A stretch of 64,000 nt of DNA from Trichococcus ilyis (GTDB lineage: Bacteria > Bacillota > Bacilli > Lactobacillales > Aerococcaceae): assembly GCF_900109135.1 (NCBI RefSeq), contig NZ_FNYT01000001.1, forward strand, positions 243,326 through 307,325, read 5' to 3'. Position 1 is the stretch's first letter. Every line of letters begins with the position of its first letter. The notes under the pieces were generated by a model. That model searched no databases. It was not told the DNA's origin and saw only the letters and a list, made by a program, of their open reading frames with translations. The position numbers and the translations under genes are program-made. This document shows positions 8,565 through 16,549 of the stretch, one piece after another.

Positions 8565-9698
8565 TTATTGTTTGTGCCCCATCAGTTGATCGATCGCTTC
8601 TTTTGCTTGTTTGTAACGGGCATAGTAGCTGAATTCGTCCTTATCGCCGATCCCTTTCGCATCCAGCAAGACCACTTTATCCATGTTTCCGCTGCTTGCG
8701 ATTTCCTCCAGCATCATCTCATGGATGGTCGTCAAAAAGGCATCCTCTGAAAATTCCATATTGCGGTAGCCATCGTCGACATATTTCAGAGTCGGCGGCA
8801 CAACCAGGATCAGGTCCCACAATTGGCGCGCAATAAAGGCGTTGGCCGACTGCTCCACTATCGCATATTCTGCCGAAGTGATCGCATAATCCTCATCCTC
8901 TGCGCCAAGGCGTGCGTAGACTTTTGTGACCATCACGTCCGTGTCCAAGATTGCCATCCCCTGACTGGCAGGATCCGCAATCGTGTCCCGGTTCAATTGG
9001 AATTGGCCCGTGACTAACCGCTGATAGTCCATGCCATCCAGCTCGAAATCATTCACATTCGATTCTTCCTGATACTGGCGTGAATATTCGAAACTGAAGG
9101 GGCAGGAGTACAATTTTGCCAAATCCTTGACCAGTGTCGTTTTCCCTCCGCTCGGAGCGCCCAGAACCAGCACCTTTTTCGTGAATGCCCGTCGGAAAGG
9201 CAAAGCGATGGCATTGAAATATCGCAAGGCGTCGTTGCGGATATTCAGGCCGGTAACCGGGTACAGACTTGTATCCACCAGATGGACTTCGTCGCTCGAT
9301 TCTTTTTCCAATGCCTCAGCCTGCAACGTTTTCCCGGTATACCAAATCTTTTGAGCATCGCTACGCTGAAGCGAATCGGCTATCTTGAGGTTGATGATTT
9401 TCAGCCAGGACTCCCACTCGGTTTCTTTCTGCGGGATGCCTTGTCCGGCCGCCATCACGACATAGATCTGGTTATCATCGGCAAATAATTCGCGCATATA
9501 GCGGAATCGCCTGTAGACATCCAGACCGAACGGCTCGCCGCAATCACCATCTTCTCCGCAGACGATCACAACACACCCGTCGTTCTCTTTCTTGGCCTGC
9601 AGGATGACTTCCAAATGGCCGATATGGCAAGGGGCGAACGCCCCGAAAACGATGCCGATCCGGCTGCCGTTTAATTTATCCTTGTACAGATTTCCCAT
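8565..9698 (-). CDS. nadR: NadR-type bifunctional NMN adenylyltransferase / nicotinamide riboside kinase
   Basis: 377 residues, ATG with GGGAG upstream. The N-terminal nucleotidyltransferase domain carries G-A-F-A-P-C-H-I-G-H (H25, H28), and the C-terminal P-loop kinase carries G-A-P-S-G-G-K-T-T at 180-188. This is the NadR architecture without the N-terminal helix-turn-helix repressor domain found in enterobacteria, so it should be an enzyme of NAD salvage and not a DNA-binding regulator. It phosphorylates nicotinamide riboside and adenylates NMN. A PnuC-type riboside transporter would be expected but is not nearby. It is a single-gene unit. A tandem GTGCCTGTC (9734-9751) lies upstream. Confidence 0.88.
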   Translation of the reverse strand: MGNLYKDKLNGSRIGIVFGAFAPCHIGHLEVILQAKKENDGCVVIVCGEDGDCGEPFGLDVYRRFRYMRELFADDNQIYVVMAAGQGIPQKETEWESWLKIINLKIADSLQRSDAQKIWYTGKTLQAEALEKESSDEVHLVDTSLYPVTGLNIRNDALRYFNAIALPFRRAFTKKVLVLGAPSGGKTTLVKDLAKLYSCPFSFEYSRQYQEESNVNDFELDGMDYQRLVTGQFQLNRDTIADPASQGMAILDTDVMVTKVYARLGAEDEDYAITSAEYAIVEQSANAFIARQLWDLILVVPPTLKYVDDGYRNMEFSEDAFLTTIHEMMLEEIASSGNMDKVVLLDAKGIGDKDEFSYYARYKQAKEAIDQLMGHKQ

Positions 9699-9840
9699 CT
9701 CGATTCTCCCTTCTGCAGAACGTATTCTATTCGGTGCCTGTCGTGCCTGTCACTAACATTCTACAACTTCCTCACCGAAGCGTATAGCAAGAAGGTCCAC
9801 CCCCAAGGCCGGATGCGCAGAAAACCTGGGAGAGGACAAA

Positions 9841-9879
9841 AAAAGCAGGCGCTCAGATCGCTATGATCTTTGCGCCCGC
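9841..9879 (-). terminator. Intrinsic terminator of hemD, end of the nirB-hemD block
   Basis: GCGGGCGC / GCGCCTGC stem (one G-T pair) with a smaller inner AGATC/GATCT pairing, then seven T residues on the minus strand. It begins immediately past the hemD stop. Confidence 0.8.
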
Positions 9880-9883
9880 TGGC

Positions 9884-10555
9884 TTATCTTTGAAACAGTA
9901 CAGCTTCATGGCCGCTTTTGCTGATCGCATTCTTGGTGGTCGCTCCGATGGCGTAGAAAATCAGCGGTTTTTTATCGGATTTGTCATACACCGAAAGGAA
10001 CCTAGTCCATGCAGATGGGCTGGCGAAGTAAACAGCGGACAGCTTACCCAAGTTGAGCAGCTCCGTCAATTCCGCTTTGCGTTCCTCCAGGAAGACATTA
10101 TGGTACAGGACCGAACCGGTCACTTCGTTTTCGATCCCCAGGAGTTCCTCGATGGCATCATCGGCGAGTTGGCTCTTCGGATAGAAGATCGTCGTTCCGG
10201 CCGGGAAACTTTCCTGCCACGCGGAAACAAACTGCTTTTTTGTTTCCTGCGGGCTCACGAAAGCCACTTCAAAGCCGCACGCTCGGACCGCTTCGGCGGT
10301 TTTCTTGCCGATGACAGCTATCAGCGGATGCCGACCCTTGTCGATGACGGCCAGGACGCTTGCTACAGGCGCTTGGCTCGTGAAGAAAAGCCATTCGGCC
10401 GCATTTATTTTTGTTTTGATGGACTCCGTTATCGGCAACGGTTTGATTTCACATAAGGGTATTTCATAAAACCGATCGAACCCCTCTGCACGGAACCTCA
10501 GTTGATCCTCGGCATTCATGGATAATGGCCTCGTCAACAACAGCGCTTTCGTCAT
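9884..10555 (-). CDS. hemD: Uroporphyrinogen-III synthase
   Basis: 223 residues. The ATG overlaps the hemC stop as ATGA, so the two are translationally coupled. The sequence is divergent, as is usual for HemD, but the L-L-T-R-P start, the W-L-F-F-T-S-Q motif near residue 55, the A-V-I-G-K-K-T-A-E-A segment, and the V-Y-F-A-S-P-S-A motif before the C-terminus are typical. It closes and inverts ring D of hydroxymethylbilane to give uroporphyrinogen III. With cobA, sirC and sirB in the same region its product most likely feeds siroheme for nitrite reductase rather than heme. Confidence 0.88.
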   Translation of the reverse strand: MTKALLLTRPLSMNAEDQLRFRAEGFDRFYEIPLCEIKPLPITESIKTKINAAEWLFFTSQAPVASVLAVIDKGRHPLIAVIGKKTAEAVRACGFEVAFVSPQETKKQFVSAWQESFPAGTTIFYPKSQLADDAIEELLGIENEVTGSVLYHNVFLEERKAELTELLNLGKLSAVYFASPSAWTRFLSVYDKSDKKPLIFYAIGATTKNAISKSGHEAVLFQR

Positions 10556-11436
10556 GGCAACAATTCGTCTGCGGCGCTTTCCGCCAGTTTCAGCGGATTT
10601 TCCCCGACATAACGCTTCGTGATTCCCGGTTCATCGATCGAATCGGCCAGGAATGCCAAAAATTCCCATTGCCCATCACCCATGCGATGGGCATAGCCGC
10701 CTATCGGCAAGTCGCAGTTGCCGTTGGCGCGGTGCAGGAAAGAACGTTCCGTAAGGCAAGCCAACGAAGCCGCTTCGTCATTGATGCCGCTGAGCAGCCC
10801 GATCAGTTCCTTGTCCTCTTCGCGGCATTGGACGGCCATGATCCCTTGTCCGATTGCTGGAACGCACACTTCCGGCTCAAGCATAAGCGTATGCAGCCCC
10901 TTCAGATAATCCATCCTTTCAAGCCCGGCTGCTGCCAGTACGATGCCGTCCAGCTTTTCTTCCTTCATCTTCCGCAATCGTGTCTCGATATTGCCGCGGA
11001 TCGGCACAAACGACATGTTCGGAAATGCCGTCTTCAATTGGTTGATCCGGCGAACACTGCTGGTGCCGATCACCAAAGGCGCACTTGTGTCGGGGAAAGG
11101 CTTGTCGTCGTTCCAGATCAGGCAATCGAAAGGATTCGCCCGTTTTGGCGTGGCAACGATCGTCAAGCCTTCCGGCAAGCGGGCAGGCATATCCTTGAGG
11201 CTGTGTACGGCAAAATCGATCGTCCCATCCATCAGCTGGGCCTCGACCTCCTTCACAAATACGCCCTTGCCGCCGATTTGCGTCAACGGCACATGCACCA
11301 ACCTGTCGCCTTTGGTGGTGATGCCGACAACCTCGACAGCAACGGATGGATCCACGCTTTTCAGAGCCTCGATGACCAATTCCGTTTGTTTCAGTGCCAA
11401 CGCACTGCTCCGTGTTCCTACTTTCAGTTTCCTCAT
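10552..11436 (-). CDS. hemC: Hydroxymethylbilane synthase (porphobilinogen deaminase)
   Basis: 294 residues from the ATG at 11436 (M-R-K-L-K-V), which has GGGAGG eight bases upstream; an eight-codon upstream extension lacks a site. Family motifs are present: T-R-S-S-A-L-A near residue 10, the catalytic-aspartate segment V-H-S-L-K-D-M-P, G-T-S-S-V-R-R, and the dipyrromethane-cofactor cysteine in G-N-C-D-L-P-I-G-G-Y-A. It condenses four porphobilinogens into hydroxymethylbilane. It lies 61 bases after the FNT channel gene, where a good internal promoter is visible. hemA, hemL and hemB are not in this window. Confidence 0.93.
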   Translation of the reverse strand: MRKLKVGTRSSALALKQTELVIEALKSVDPSVAVEVVGITTKGDRLVHVPLTQIGGKGVFVKEVEAQLMDGTIDFAVHSLKDMPARLPEGLTIVATPKRANPFDCLIWNDDKPFPDTSAPLVIGTSSVRRINQLKTAFPNMSFVPIRGNIETRLRKMKEEKLDGIVLAAAGLERMDYLKGLHTLMLEPEVCVPAIGQGIMAVQCREEDKELIGLLSGINDEAASLACLTERSFLHRANGNCDLPIGGYAHRMGDGQWEFLAFLADSIDEPGITKRYVGENPLKLAESAADELLP

Positions 11437-11459
11437 GCAGCGACCTCCCTTCTTACCCA

Positions 11460-11487
11460 ATTATAGAGGACTTTCGCCACGATTCAA
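11460..11487 (-). promoter_or_regulatory. Candidate internal promoter for hemCD
   Basis: TTGAAT (11482-11487), 16 bases, consensus TATAAT (11460-11465) on the minus strand. It sits in the only gap of the nirB-hemD block, 23 bases before the hemC ATG. Confidence 0.5.
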
Positions 11488-11497
11488 ACGCAAATCA

Positions 11498-12271
11498 TCA
11501 TTTCTGCATACCGATTCTGTAAGCAAGGAAATACAGTCCACCCATGAAGAAGCCGCCGCCGACCAGATTGCCTATCCAGACGATGCTGATGTTCAGCATG
11601 AATTCCGTCCAAGTCGCTCCTCCGGCAAAAATCCCTGCCGGAATCAAGAACATATTTGCGACGACATGCTGATAACCGGCGACCACGAAAGCCATGATCG
11701 GCAGAAAGGTACCGAAGATTTTGCCGATGAAATCTTTGGCTGCATAGTTCATGTAAACGCCTGTGCAGACCAGGATGTTGCAGGCAACCGCTGAAAAGAA
11801 AAGCTGAACGGGTGCCACATCGATTCGGCCTCTGGAGACAGCGATCGTCCGATCGATGAAAGCTCCTTGCAGTGTGCCGGACAAATAGCCGAAGAAATAT
11901 GCCACAAGCAAGGCCCCGATCAGGTTGAAGAGTGTGACGACCGCCATGTTCTTCAGCCATGCTTTTCCGGAAATTTCTTTTGCAAACAAAGCGAGCGACA
12001 CGGAAAGCATGTTCCCTGTCACCAATTCACCGCCCACCAACAGCAGGCAAATGAGTCCGACCGGGAAAACCATCGCTCCCAACAGGTTGACGAGCGTGCC
12101 CCATTCGGTTGGCATCGAGCCCATAGTGCGGATCATGGCGACCCCCGCCAGTCCGATGAAGACGCCAGCCATGATGCCCAGTGTCGCCATCGTCATGATG
12201 CTGTAATCGGCTTTGTGTTTCCCTCTGATAATGGCATCTTCCAATAATTCTTTCGGGGTCAATGCTCCCAT
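11498..12271 (-). CDS. Formate/nitrite transporter (FNT family) channel
   Basis: 257 residues with six hydrophobic segments and the short N-terminal amphipathic stretch of FNT channels (M-G-A-L-T-P-K-E-L-L-E-D-A). Typical pieces are L-A-G-V-A near residue 41, the G-N-M-L segment in the first half-repeat and the G-N-L-V-G-G segment near residue 235. FNT pentamers conduct formate or nitrite. The start overlaps the end of cobA by 13 bases, placing it in the nirBD operon, so nitrite uptake (NirC-like role) is the likely function. Specificity is inferred from context only. Confidence 0.88.
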   Translation of the reverse strand: MGALTPKELLEDAIIRGKHKADYSIMTMATLGIMAGVFIGLAGVAMIRTMGSMPTEWGTLVNLLGAMVFPVGLICLLLVGGELVTGNMLSVSLALFAKEISGKAWLKNMAVVTLFNLIGALLVAYFFGYLSGTLQGAFIDRTIAVSRGRIDVAPVQLFFSAVACNILVCTGVYMNYAAKDFIGKIFGTFLPIMAFVVAGYQHVVANMFLIPAGIFAGGATWTEFMLNISIVWIGNLVGGGFFMGGLYFLAYRIGMQK

Positions 12272-13230
12272 GGTGTTTTCCCCATTTCCGCTTCATATAT
12301 TTTTTTTGCTGTTGCATCATCAAAGATGATGGTTTCGAAATGCTGTTCCGCCAAGTAGTGGCTGTTCACCTGATCAAAGCGGCGGTCCCGGCTTTCGCCT
12401 ACTTGCACCCACCAGACGTCAGCGCCTTTTTGCGTCTCTTCCAGCAGCGCATCCAGATCCGGTTTCCGGCTTGATACGTACAGCTTGGATGCACCTTTTT
12501 GCGGCAAGTCCGAAAACCAGTCGAAACGTTCCCCGGCATGGACGACTTCGCCCAGGATGATCATGGCCGGATTCTCGATTTTGGCAGCACTGATTTTTTG
12601 CCTGATGTCCGCAAGCGTTCCTTGTGTTTTCGACTGCCTACCGTATGTCCCCCACTGGGTGATCAGCATAGGGGTGTCCGCTTTCAGACCTTGCGCCAGA
12701 GCCGCCGCCACAAAGCGGTCGAGCGCCTCCACCCCCATGTAAAGGCAGACGGTTTGGCCATTCAGCAATTGCTGGAAAGTGTTTTTTTCGTTGGCGATCA
12801 GCCGTCCGGTCGTGAAAGTCACCGCCGTGGCTACGCCTCTTTGGGTCAGCGAAATGCCGCTGTAGCTGGCTGTCCCGCTGGCTGCGGTGATTCCGGGAAT
12901 GATTTCGAAACGGATACCCGCCTCCTGGCAGGCCTCCAGTTCTTCCGTCAGACGGCCGAAGATGGCTGGATCGCCGCCTTTGAGTCGGACGACCGATTCA
13001 TGCGAGCCGGCTGTTTCGATCAGCTTCGCGTTGATTTCAGCCTGGTTGATCGAAGGTTGATCGGGCGTTTTCCCTACATAAATGAAAAGGCAATCCTCTT
13101 TGCAATGAAAAAGCAGCAACGGGTTGACCAGCCGATCGTAGATGACCGCATCGGCATGCTGCAGGAGCCGCACACCCTTCGCGGTGATCAATTCCGGATC
13201 GCCCGGTCCGGCGCCGACGAAATGGATCAT
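12259..13230 (-). CDS. cobA: Uroporphyrinogen-III C-methyltransferase with a C-terminal extension
   Basis: 323 residues. The first ~240 are a complete SUMT: V-G-A-G-P-G-D-P-E-L at the N-terminus, A-D-A-V-I-Y-D-R-L near residue 27, V-R-L-K-G-G-D-P-A-I-F-G-R near residue 82, and a G-I-T-A-A-S-G motif. It methylates uroporphyrinogen III twice to precorrin-2 using SAM. After the normal end (…D-W-F) an extra ~80 residues begin S-D-L-P-Q-K-G and contain a short beta-alpha pattern. In CobA-HemD fusions a HemD domain starts at this point, so the tail may be the remnant of one. The gene overlaps nirD by 4 bases and the FNT gene by 13. Confidence 0.92.
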   Translation of the reverse strand: MIHFVGAGPGDPELITAKGVRLLQHADAVIYDRLVNPLLLFHCKEDCLFIYVGKTPDQPSINQAEINAKLIETAGSHESVVRLKGGDPAIFGRLTEELEACQEAGIRFEIIPGITAASGTASYSGISLTQRGVATAVTFTTGRLIANEKNTFQQLLNGQTVCLYMGVEALDRFVAAALAQGLKADTPMLITQWGTYGRQSKTQGTLADIRQKISAAKIENPAMIILGEVVHAGERFDWFSDLPQKGASKLYVSSRKPDLDALLEETQKGADVWWVQVGESRDRRFDQVNSHYLAEQHFETIIFDDATAKKIYEAEMGKTPWEH

Positions 13231-13553
13231 AAGGCAGTGCCTTTCAGGTAGATGTTCCCGTCTTCCTGCAATAGCTCATACACCTTGAGTTGCCCTTCGT
13301 CCGGGTCCTGGATGCGGCCGTCGATCAAGGAAATCTTGTAATCCCGCAGCGGTTCGTAGAGGTATTCTCCGGATACGGTCCCTTCCAGAACGGGGCCGCC
13401 TGTCAGCGGGCAAAAATCTTCGATGGCCGTGATGCGGCCATCGGACAGTTGGAAAAGGGCCAGTTTTTTGCTTCCGATCGATACGGAGCGTCCGATCTGC
13501 GGCAGCAAGGTTTCAGTTTTGGTCAAAAATATTTTTTCTGTCATCTTAATCAC
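13227..13553 (-). CDS. nirD: Nitrite reductase small subunit (Rieske-like, cluster ligands missing)
   Basis: 108 residues. The Rieske fold is recognisable: F-C-P-L-T-G-G-P-V-L-E-G-T-V-S-G-E-Y-L-Y-E-P-L-R-D-Y-K aligns with the usual C-P-H-x-G-G-P…C-P-L-H-D-W-K. Three of the four [2Fe-2S] ligands are changed (His to Leu, Cys to Glu, His to Arg), so no cluster can bind. E. coli NirD likewise lacks the ligands. It is the structural small subunit of NADH nitrite reductase. The frame overlaps the nirB end by 8 bases and the cobA start by 4. The ATG at the fourth codon is an alternative start. Confidence 0.88.
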   Translation of the reverse strand: MIKMTEKIFLTKTETLLPQIGRSVSIGSKKLALFQLSDGRITAIEDFCPLTGGPVLEGTVSGEYLYEPLRDYKISLIDGRIQDPDEGQLKVYELLQEDGNIYLKGTAL

Positions 13554-15969
13554 CCACCGTTACAAGTTCTCTTCTGTCGATCGAATACAATTTTTCCTGG
13601 ATGTCGCGGTCGCCGACGACTTCGTGCCATGGATCTTTGCGTTTTGCTGCTGTCGCCACATCCAATGCCTCGATCAGGTCTTTGCGTTTGCTTGCATCGC
13701 TCAGGATGTGCTTAACAGCCTCAAACCCTAACCGTTCCATCCATGGCGCTGTCCTTTCGGCGTAAATGCCTGTTTCGCGGTAGTATTGCAGCAGGGCGCC
13801 GCAATATTCGATGACTTCCGCTTCGGTTTCCACTGTCGTCAGCAGCTGTGCTTCCTTGACTTCAGTCCCGCCGTTGCCGCCGATGTAGATTTGATAGCCG
13901 TTTTCGACACAGATGATGCCGAAATCTTTCACGCCGGATTCCACGCAGCTGCGCGGGCAAGCCGATACGCCGACTTTGAATTTATGCGGCGTATCGATGA
14001 ACTCAAAGCGCTCTTCCAATTTGATGCCAAGGCCCATCGAATCCTGTGTGCCGAATCTGCAGAAGTTTTTGCCGACACAGGTTTTGACCGAACGGAAGGC
14101 TTTCGCGTAGGCTTGTGACGAAACCATATCCAATTCTTTCCAGATGGCTGGCAGGTCCTGCTTCTTGACGCCGTACAAGCCGATCCGTTGGCTGCCGGTG
14201 ACCTTCACCAAAGGCACATTGTACTTTTCGGCTACCTTGGCGATCTGAAGCAACTGTTGCGGATTCGTCTGGCCGCCCCGCATTCTCGGGATGACCGAGA
14301 ACGTGCCGTCCTTTTGGATATTGGCATGCATGCGCTCGTTCACATAGCGTGATTGGCGCTCATCTTTGTGTTCAGTCGGGAAGGCGACGTTCAGATAGAA
14401 ATTGACAGCCGGTCTGCATTTCGCGCAGCCCTCAGGATTTGCAAAATGCAGTTCCTTGAATACGTCCGCGCTTGTCGTCAGATGCTTCGCATAAATCTGC
14501 GTCATGACCTGATCTCTGTTCAGATCCGTGCAGGAACAGATGCCGGTAGAGGCCGTGACGCCCTCGCCCAATTCGTGCTCCAGCAAAGTCTGGACTTGTG
14601 GCTTGCATTTTCCGCAACTGGTTCCGGCTTTGGTGACTTTGCCGACTTCAGCTACATTCGTCAAGCCTTTTTCGCGGATGCCTCGGATGATGTCGCCTTT
14701 CGTGACGCCGTTGCAGCCGCAGACGGTCTCTTCATCATCCCAAGCCACGACATCATCACTTCCCGCCTCTTCGCCGGCAGCCTGCAAAATCGCTATGGAT
14801 TGCAGATCAGCGATTTCCTGACCTTTTTTCATCATGTTGTAGTAACGGTTCCCGTCGGAGGTTTCTCCATAGAGGACGATACCCTCGATGCGGTTGTCCT
14901 TGATGAACACTTTTTTGTAGTTGCCGTTGACGCCGTCATAGGCCTCGATGCTCTGTAGGCCATCCGTATCCATGATGTTCCCCGCCGAATACAGATCGCA
15001 GCCGGAAACTTTCAGGGAAGTGAACGTCTTCGATCCCTGGTAGGGTTTGGCTTCGATGCCGGTCAGCGCATCGGCCAGCACTTTGCCTTGTTCAAACAAT
15101 GGGGCAACCAGGCCATAGGTTTTCCCGTCATGCTCTACGCATTCACCGATTGCGTAGATTTCCGGTAGGTTGGTTTCCATGAAGTCATTGACGACGATCC
15201 CGCGGTTCACTTCCAGGCCGGCTTCGCGCGCCAATTCGGCAGCAGGCCGGATGCCGATCGACATGACGACAAGGTCCGTTTCGATCGTGCTGCCGTCCTT
15301 GAAGCGCAGGCCGGTAACGCGCGCTTCGCCCAAGATTTCGGTTGTTGCGTGCTCGAGCAGGAACTTCAGCCCCTGCGCCTCCAGGTCTTTCTGCAGCATT
15401 TTACCGGCCCTTTCATCCAGCTGGGTTTCCATCAGCCATTTGGCCAAATGGACCACGGTGACGTCCATTCCCTGCAGCTGGAGACCTTTCGCGGCTTCCA
15501 GACCGAGCAAACCGCCGCCGATGACGACAGCTCTCTTGTGCTTGCCGGCAGCTTCCATCATTTCAGCCGTATCGTCGATGGTGCGGAAAGCGACTACGCC
15601 GTCTTTCTGCGAACCGGGTATCGGCAGAATGAAAGGATGCGAACCTGTCGCAAAAACCAATTTATCGTAAGGGACCTTCAGCCCTTTTTCGGTTGTAATG
15701 AGTTTTTTTGCTGCATCGACTCCGACCGCCGGATCTTCATTGATCAGCGTGATATTATTTTCTTCGTACCACGTGTATGGATTGGTGATGATTTCATCAA
15801 CCGTCATTTTGTTCTGCAGCACATTGGAAAGCATGATGCGGTTGTAGTTCGGGTAGCATTCCTTCCCGATGATAGTGATAGCGTAGCGTTCCGGATCCCT
15901 TTCCAGAATTTCCTCAACCAAGCGGACTCCCGCCATACCGTTTCCGATCAAGACCAACTGTTCTTTCAT
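13546..15969 (-). CDS. nirB: NADH-dependent nitrite reductase, large subunit
   Basis: 807 residues, ATG with AGAGGGTG upstream. Domains in order: an FAD-binding fold (G-N-G-M-A-G near residue 9), an NAD-binding fold (G-G-G-L-L-G near residue 150), two BFD-type [2Fe-2S] segments (C-G-C…C-G-K-C and C-S-C…C-A-K-C, about residues 415-530), and the sulfite/nitrite reductase ferredoxin-like and siroheme/[4Fe-4S] domains. The cluster ligands are C-V-G-K-N-F-C and C-P-R-S-C. It reduces nitrite to ammonium in the cytoplasm with six electrons from NADH, either to assimilate nitrogen or to dispose of reductant. It heads the nirB-nirD-cobA-FNT-hemC-hemD block. Confidence 0.95.
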   Translation of the reverse strand: MKEQLVLIGNGMAGVRLVEEILERDPERYAITIIGKECYPNYNRIMLSNVLQNKMTVDEIITNPYTWYEENNITLINEDPAVGVDAAKKLITTEKGLKVPYDKLVFATGSHPFILPIPGSQKDGVVAFRTIDDTAEMMEAAGKHKRAVVIGGGLLGLEAAKGLQLQGMDVTVVHLAKWLMETQLDERAGKMLQKDLEAQGLKFLLEHATTEILGEARVTGLRFKDGSTIETDLVVMSIGIRPAAELAREAGLEVNRGIVVNDFMETNLPEIYAIGECVEHDGKTYGLVAPLFEQGKVLADALTGIEAKPYQGSKTFTSLKVSGCDLYSAGNIMDTDGLQSIEAYDGVNGNYKKVFIKDNRIEGIVLYGETSDGNRYYNMMKKGQEIADLQSIAILQAAGEEAGSDDVVAWDDEETVCGCNGVTKGDIIRGIREKGLTNVAEVGKVTKAGTSCGKCKPQVQTLLEHELGEGVTASTGICSCTDLNRDQVMTQIYAKHLTTSADVFKELHFANPEGCAKCRPAVNFYLNVAFPTEHKDERQSRYVNERMHANIQKDGTFSVIPRMRGGQTNPQQLLQIAKVAEKYNVPLVKVTGSQRIGLYGVKKQDLPAIWKELDMVSSQAYAKAFRSVKTCVGKNFCRFGTQDSMGLGIKLEERFEFIDTPHKFKVGVSACPRSCVESGVKDFGIICVENGYQIYIGGNGGTEVKEAQLLTTVETEAEVIEYCGALLQYYRETGIYAERTAPWMERLGFEAVKHILSDASKRKDLIEALDVATAAKRKDPWHEVVGDRDIQEKLYSIDRRELVTVGD

Positions 15970-15990
15970 CTGCGCACCCTCTTCTATTCG

Positions 15991-16008
15991 TTGTTATGAA
16001 ATTCACAA
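15991..16008. promoter_or_regulatory. Rex- or CRP/FNR-like palindrome in the nirB promoter
   Basis: TTGTGAATTTCATAACAA (minus-strand reading). It resembles the Rex operator TTGTGAAnnnnTTCACAA (two mismatches in the right arm) and the CRP/Fnr form TGTGA-N6-TCACA. It overlaps the best -10 (TATTGT, 16005-16010), as a repressor site would. The regulator is unproven. Confidence 0.4.
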
Positions 16009-16034
16009 TAAAGGATTCGCGATTCATTTAACAT

Positions 16035-16048
16035 TAGGGAAACACCTA
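16035..16048. promoter_or_regulatory. Candidate NreC binding site upstream of nirB
   Basis: TAGGGAAACACCTA matches the palindrome TAGGG-N4-CCCTA reported for staphylococcal NreC with one mismatch. Its centre is about 43 bases before the predicted nirB transcription start, the usual place for a LuxR-type activator. The cognate nreABC genes lie 1.2-3.2 kb upstream. Confidence 0.45.
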
Positions 16049-16077
16049 TGTTTTCCGGATCGCCATATTTCAGACAA

Positions 16078-16114
16078 AAAAAATAACTCAAGCGCCAGGC
16101 TTGAGTTATTTTTT
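16078..16114 (-). terminator. Intrinsic terminator of the nreABC-sirB-sirC unit
   Basis: A perfect 15-bp stem (16078-16092 with 16100-16114, inner part ATAACTCAAG) with a seven-base loop. The minus strand runs out in eight T residues. The sirC stop lies in the stem. Confidence 0.85.
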
Positions 16115-16549
16115 CGGCAATTTTTCGGCAATCTCGTGCAGCAAACGTTTGGCTCTGCGCGGGTCATTGCCGAAAGTGGAGACAGCCACCAGAAAATCAT
16201 CCTGGCGCAAGGTCGCCAGATTGATGAAGTCGCTGTTGCTGCGGTCGGTCGTGTCGTTCAGGAACTGATGCGGTCCGATCTCCGACCTTATCGCATTGTT
16301 GATGAGGGGATCATCCGTGCAGACGAATATGAAAGTTGCCCCCTCAAGATCACCCGATCGGTAGCCCCTTCTGATCAGCACTGCCTGGCTGTTTTCAGCC
16401 CACTCCCGGATTTCCGGACTGACGGTTGGAGCGATGACAGTCGGTTGGCCGCCGCAACGGATCAATTCCTGCAATTTCCGCGTAGCGATCTTGCCGCCGC
16501 CGACCACCACAATTTTCCTTTTGCTGATGTCGACCATCATCGGATACAT
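16106..16549 (-). CDS. sirC: Precorrin-2 dehydrogenase (SirC/Met8-like)
   Basis: 147 residues. It begins M-Y-P-M-M-V-D-I and has the NAD-binding motif V-V-G-G-G-K-I-A-T-R-K near residue 16, with D-x-x-I-N-N and the F-I-N-L-A-T-L-R core later. Only the dehydrogenase domain is present; the C-terminal dimerisation/chelatase part of Met8 is absent, consistent with a separate chelatase gene just upstream. It oxidises precorrin-2 to sirohydrochlorin. It overlaps the end of sirB by 13 bases. Confidence 0.88.
   Translation of the reverse strand: MYPMMVDISKRKIVVVGGGKIATRKLQELIRCGGQPTVIAPTVSPEIREWAENSQAVLIRRGYRSGDLEGATFIFVCTDDPLINNAIRSEIGPHQFLNDTTDRSNSDFINLATLRQDDFLVAVSTFGNDPRRAKRLLHEIAEKLPKK

Noticed and set aside
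9734..9751. Tandem GTGCCTGTC upstream of nadR as a regulator site
   Set aside because: It is only a two-copy direct repeat of nine bases and no NAD-responsive regulator site is known with this sequence.
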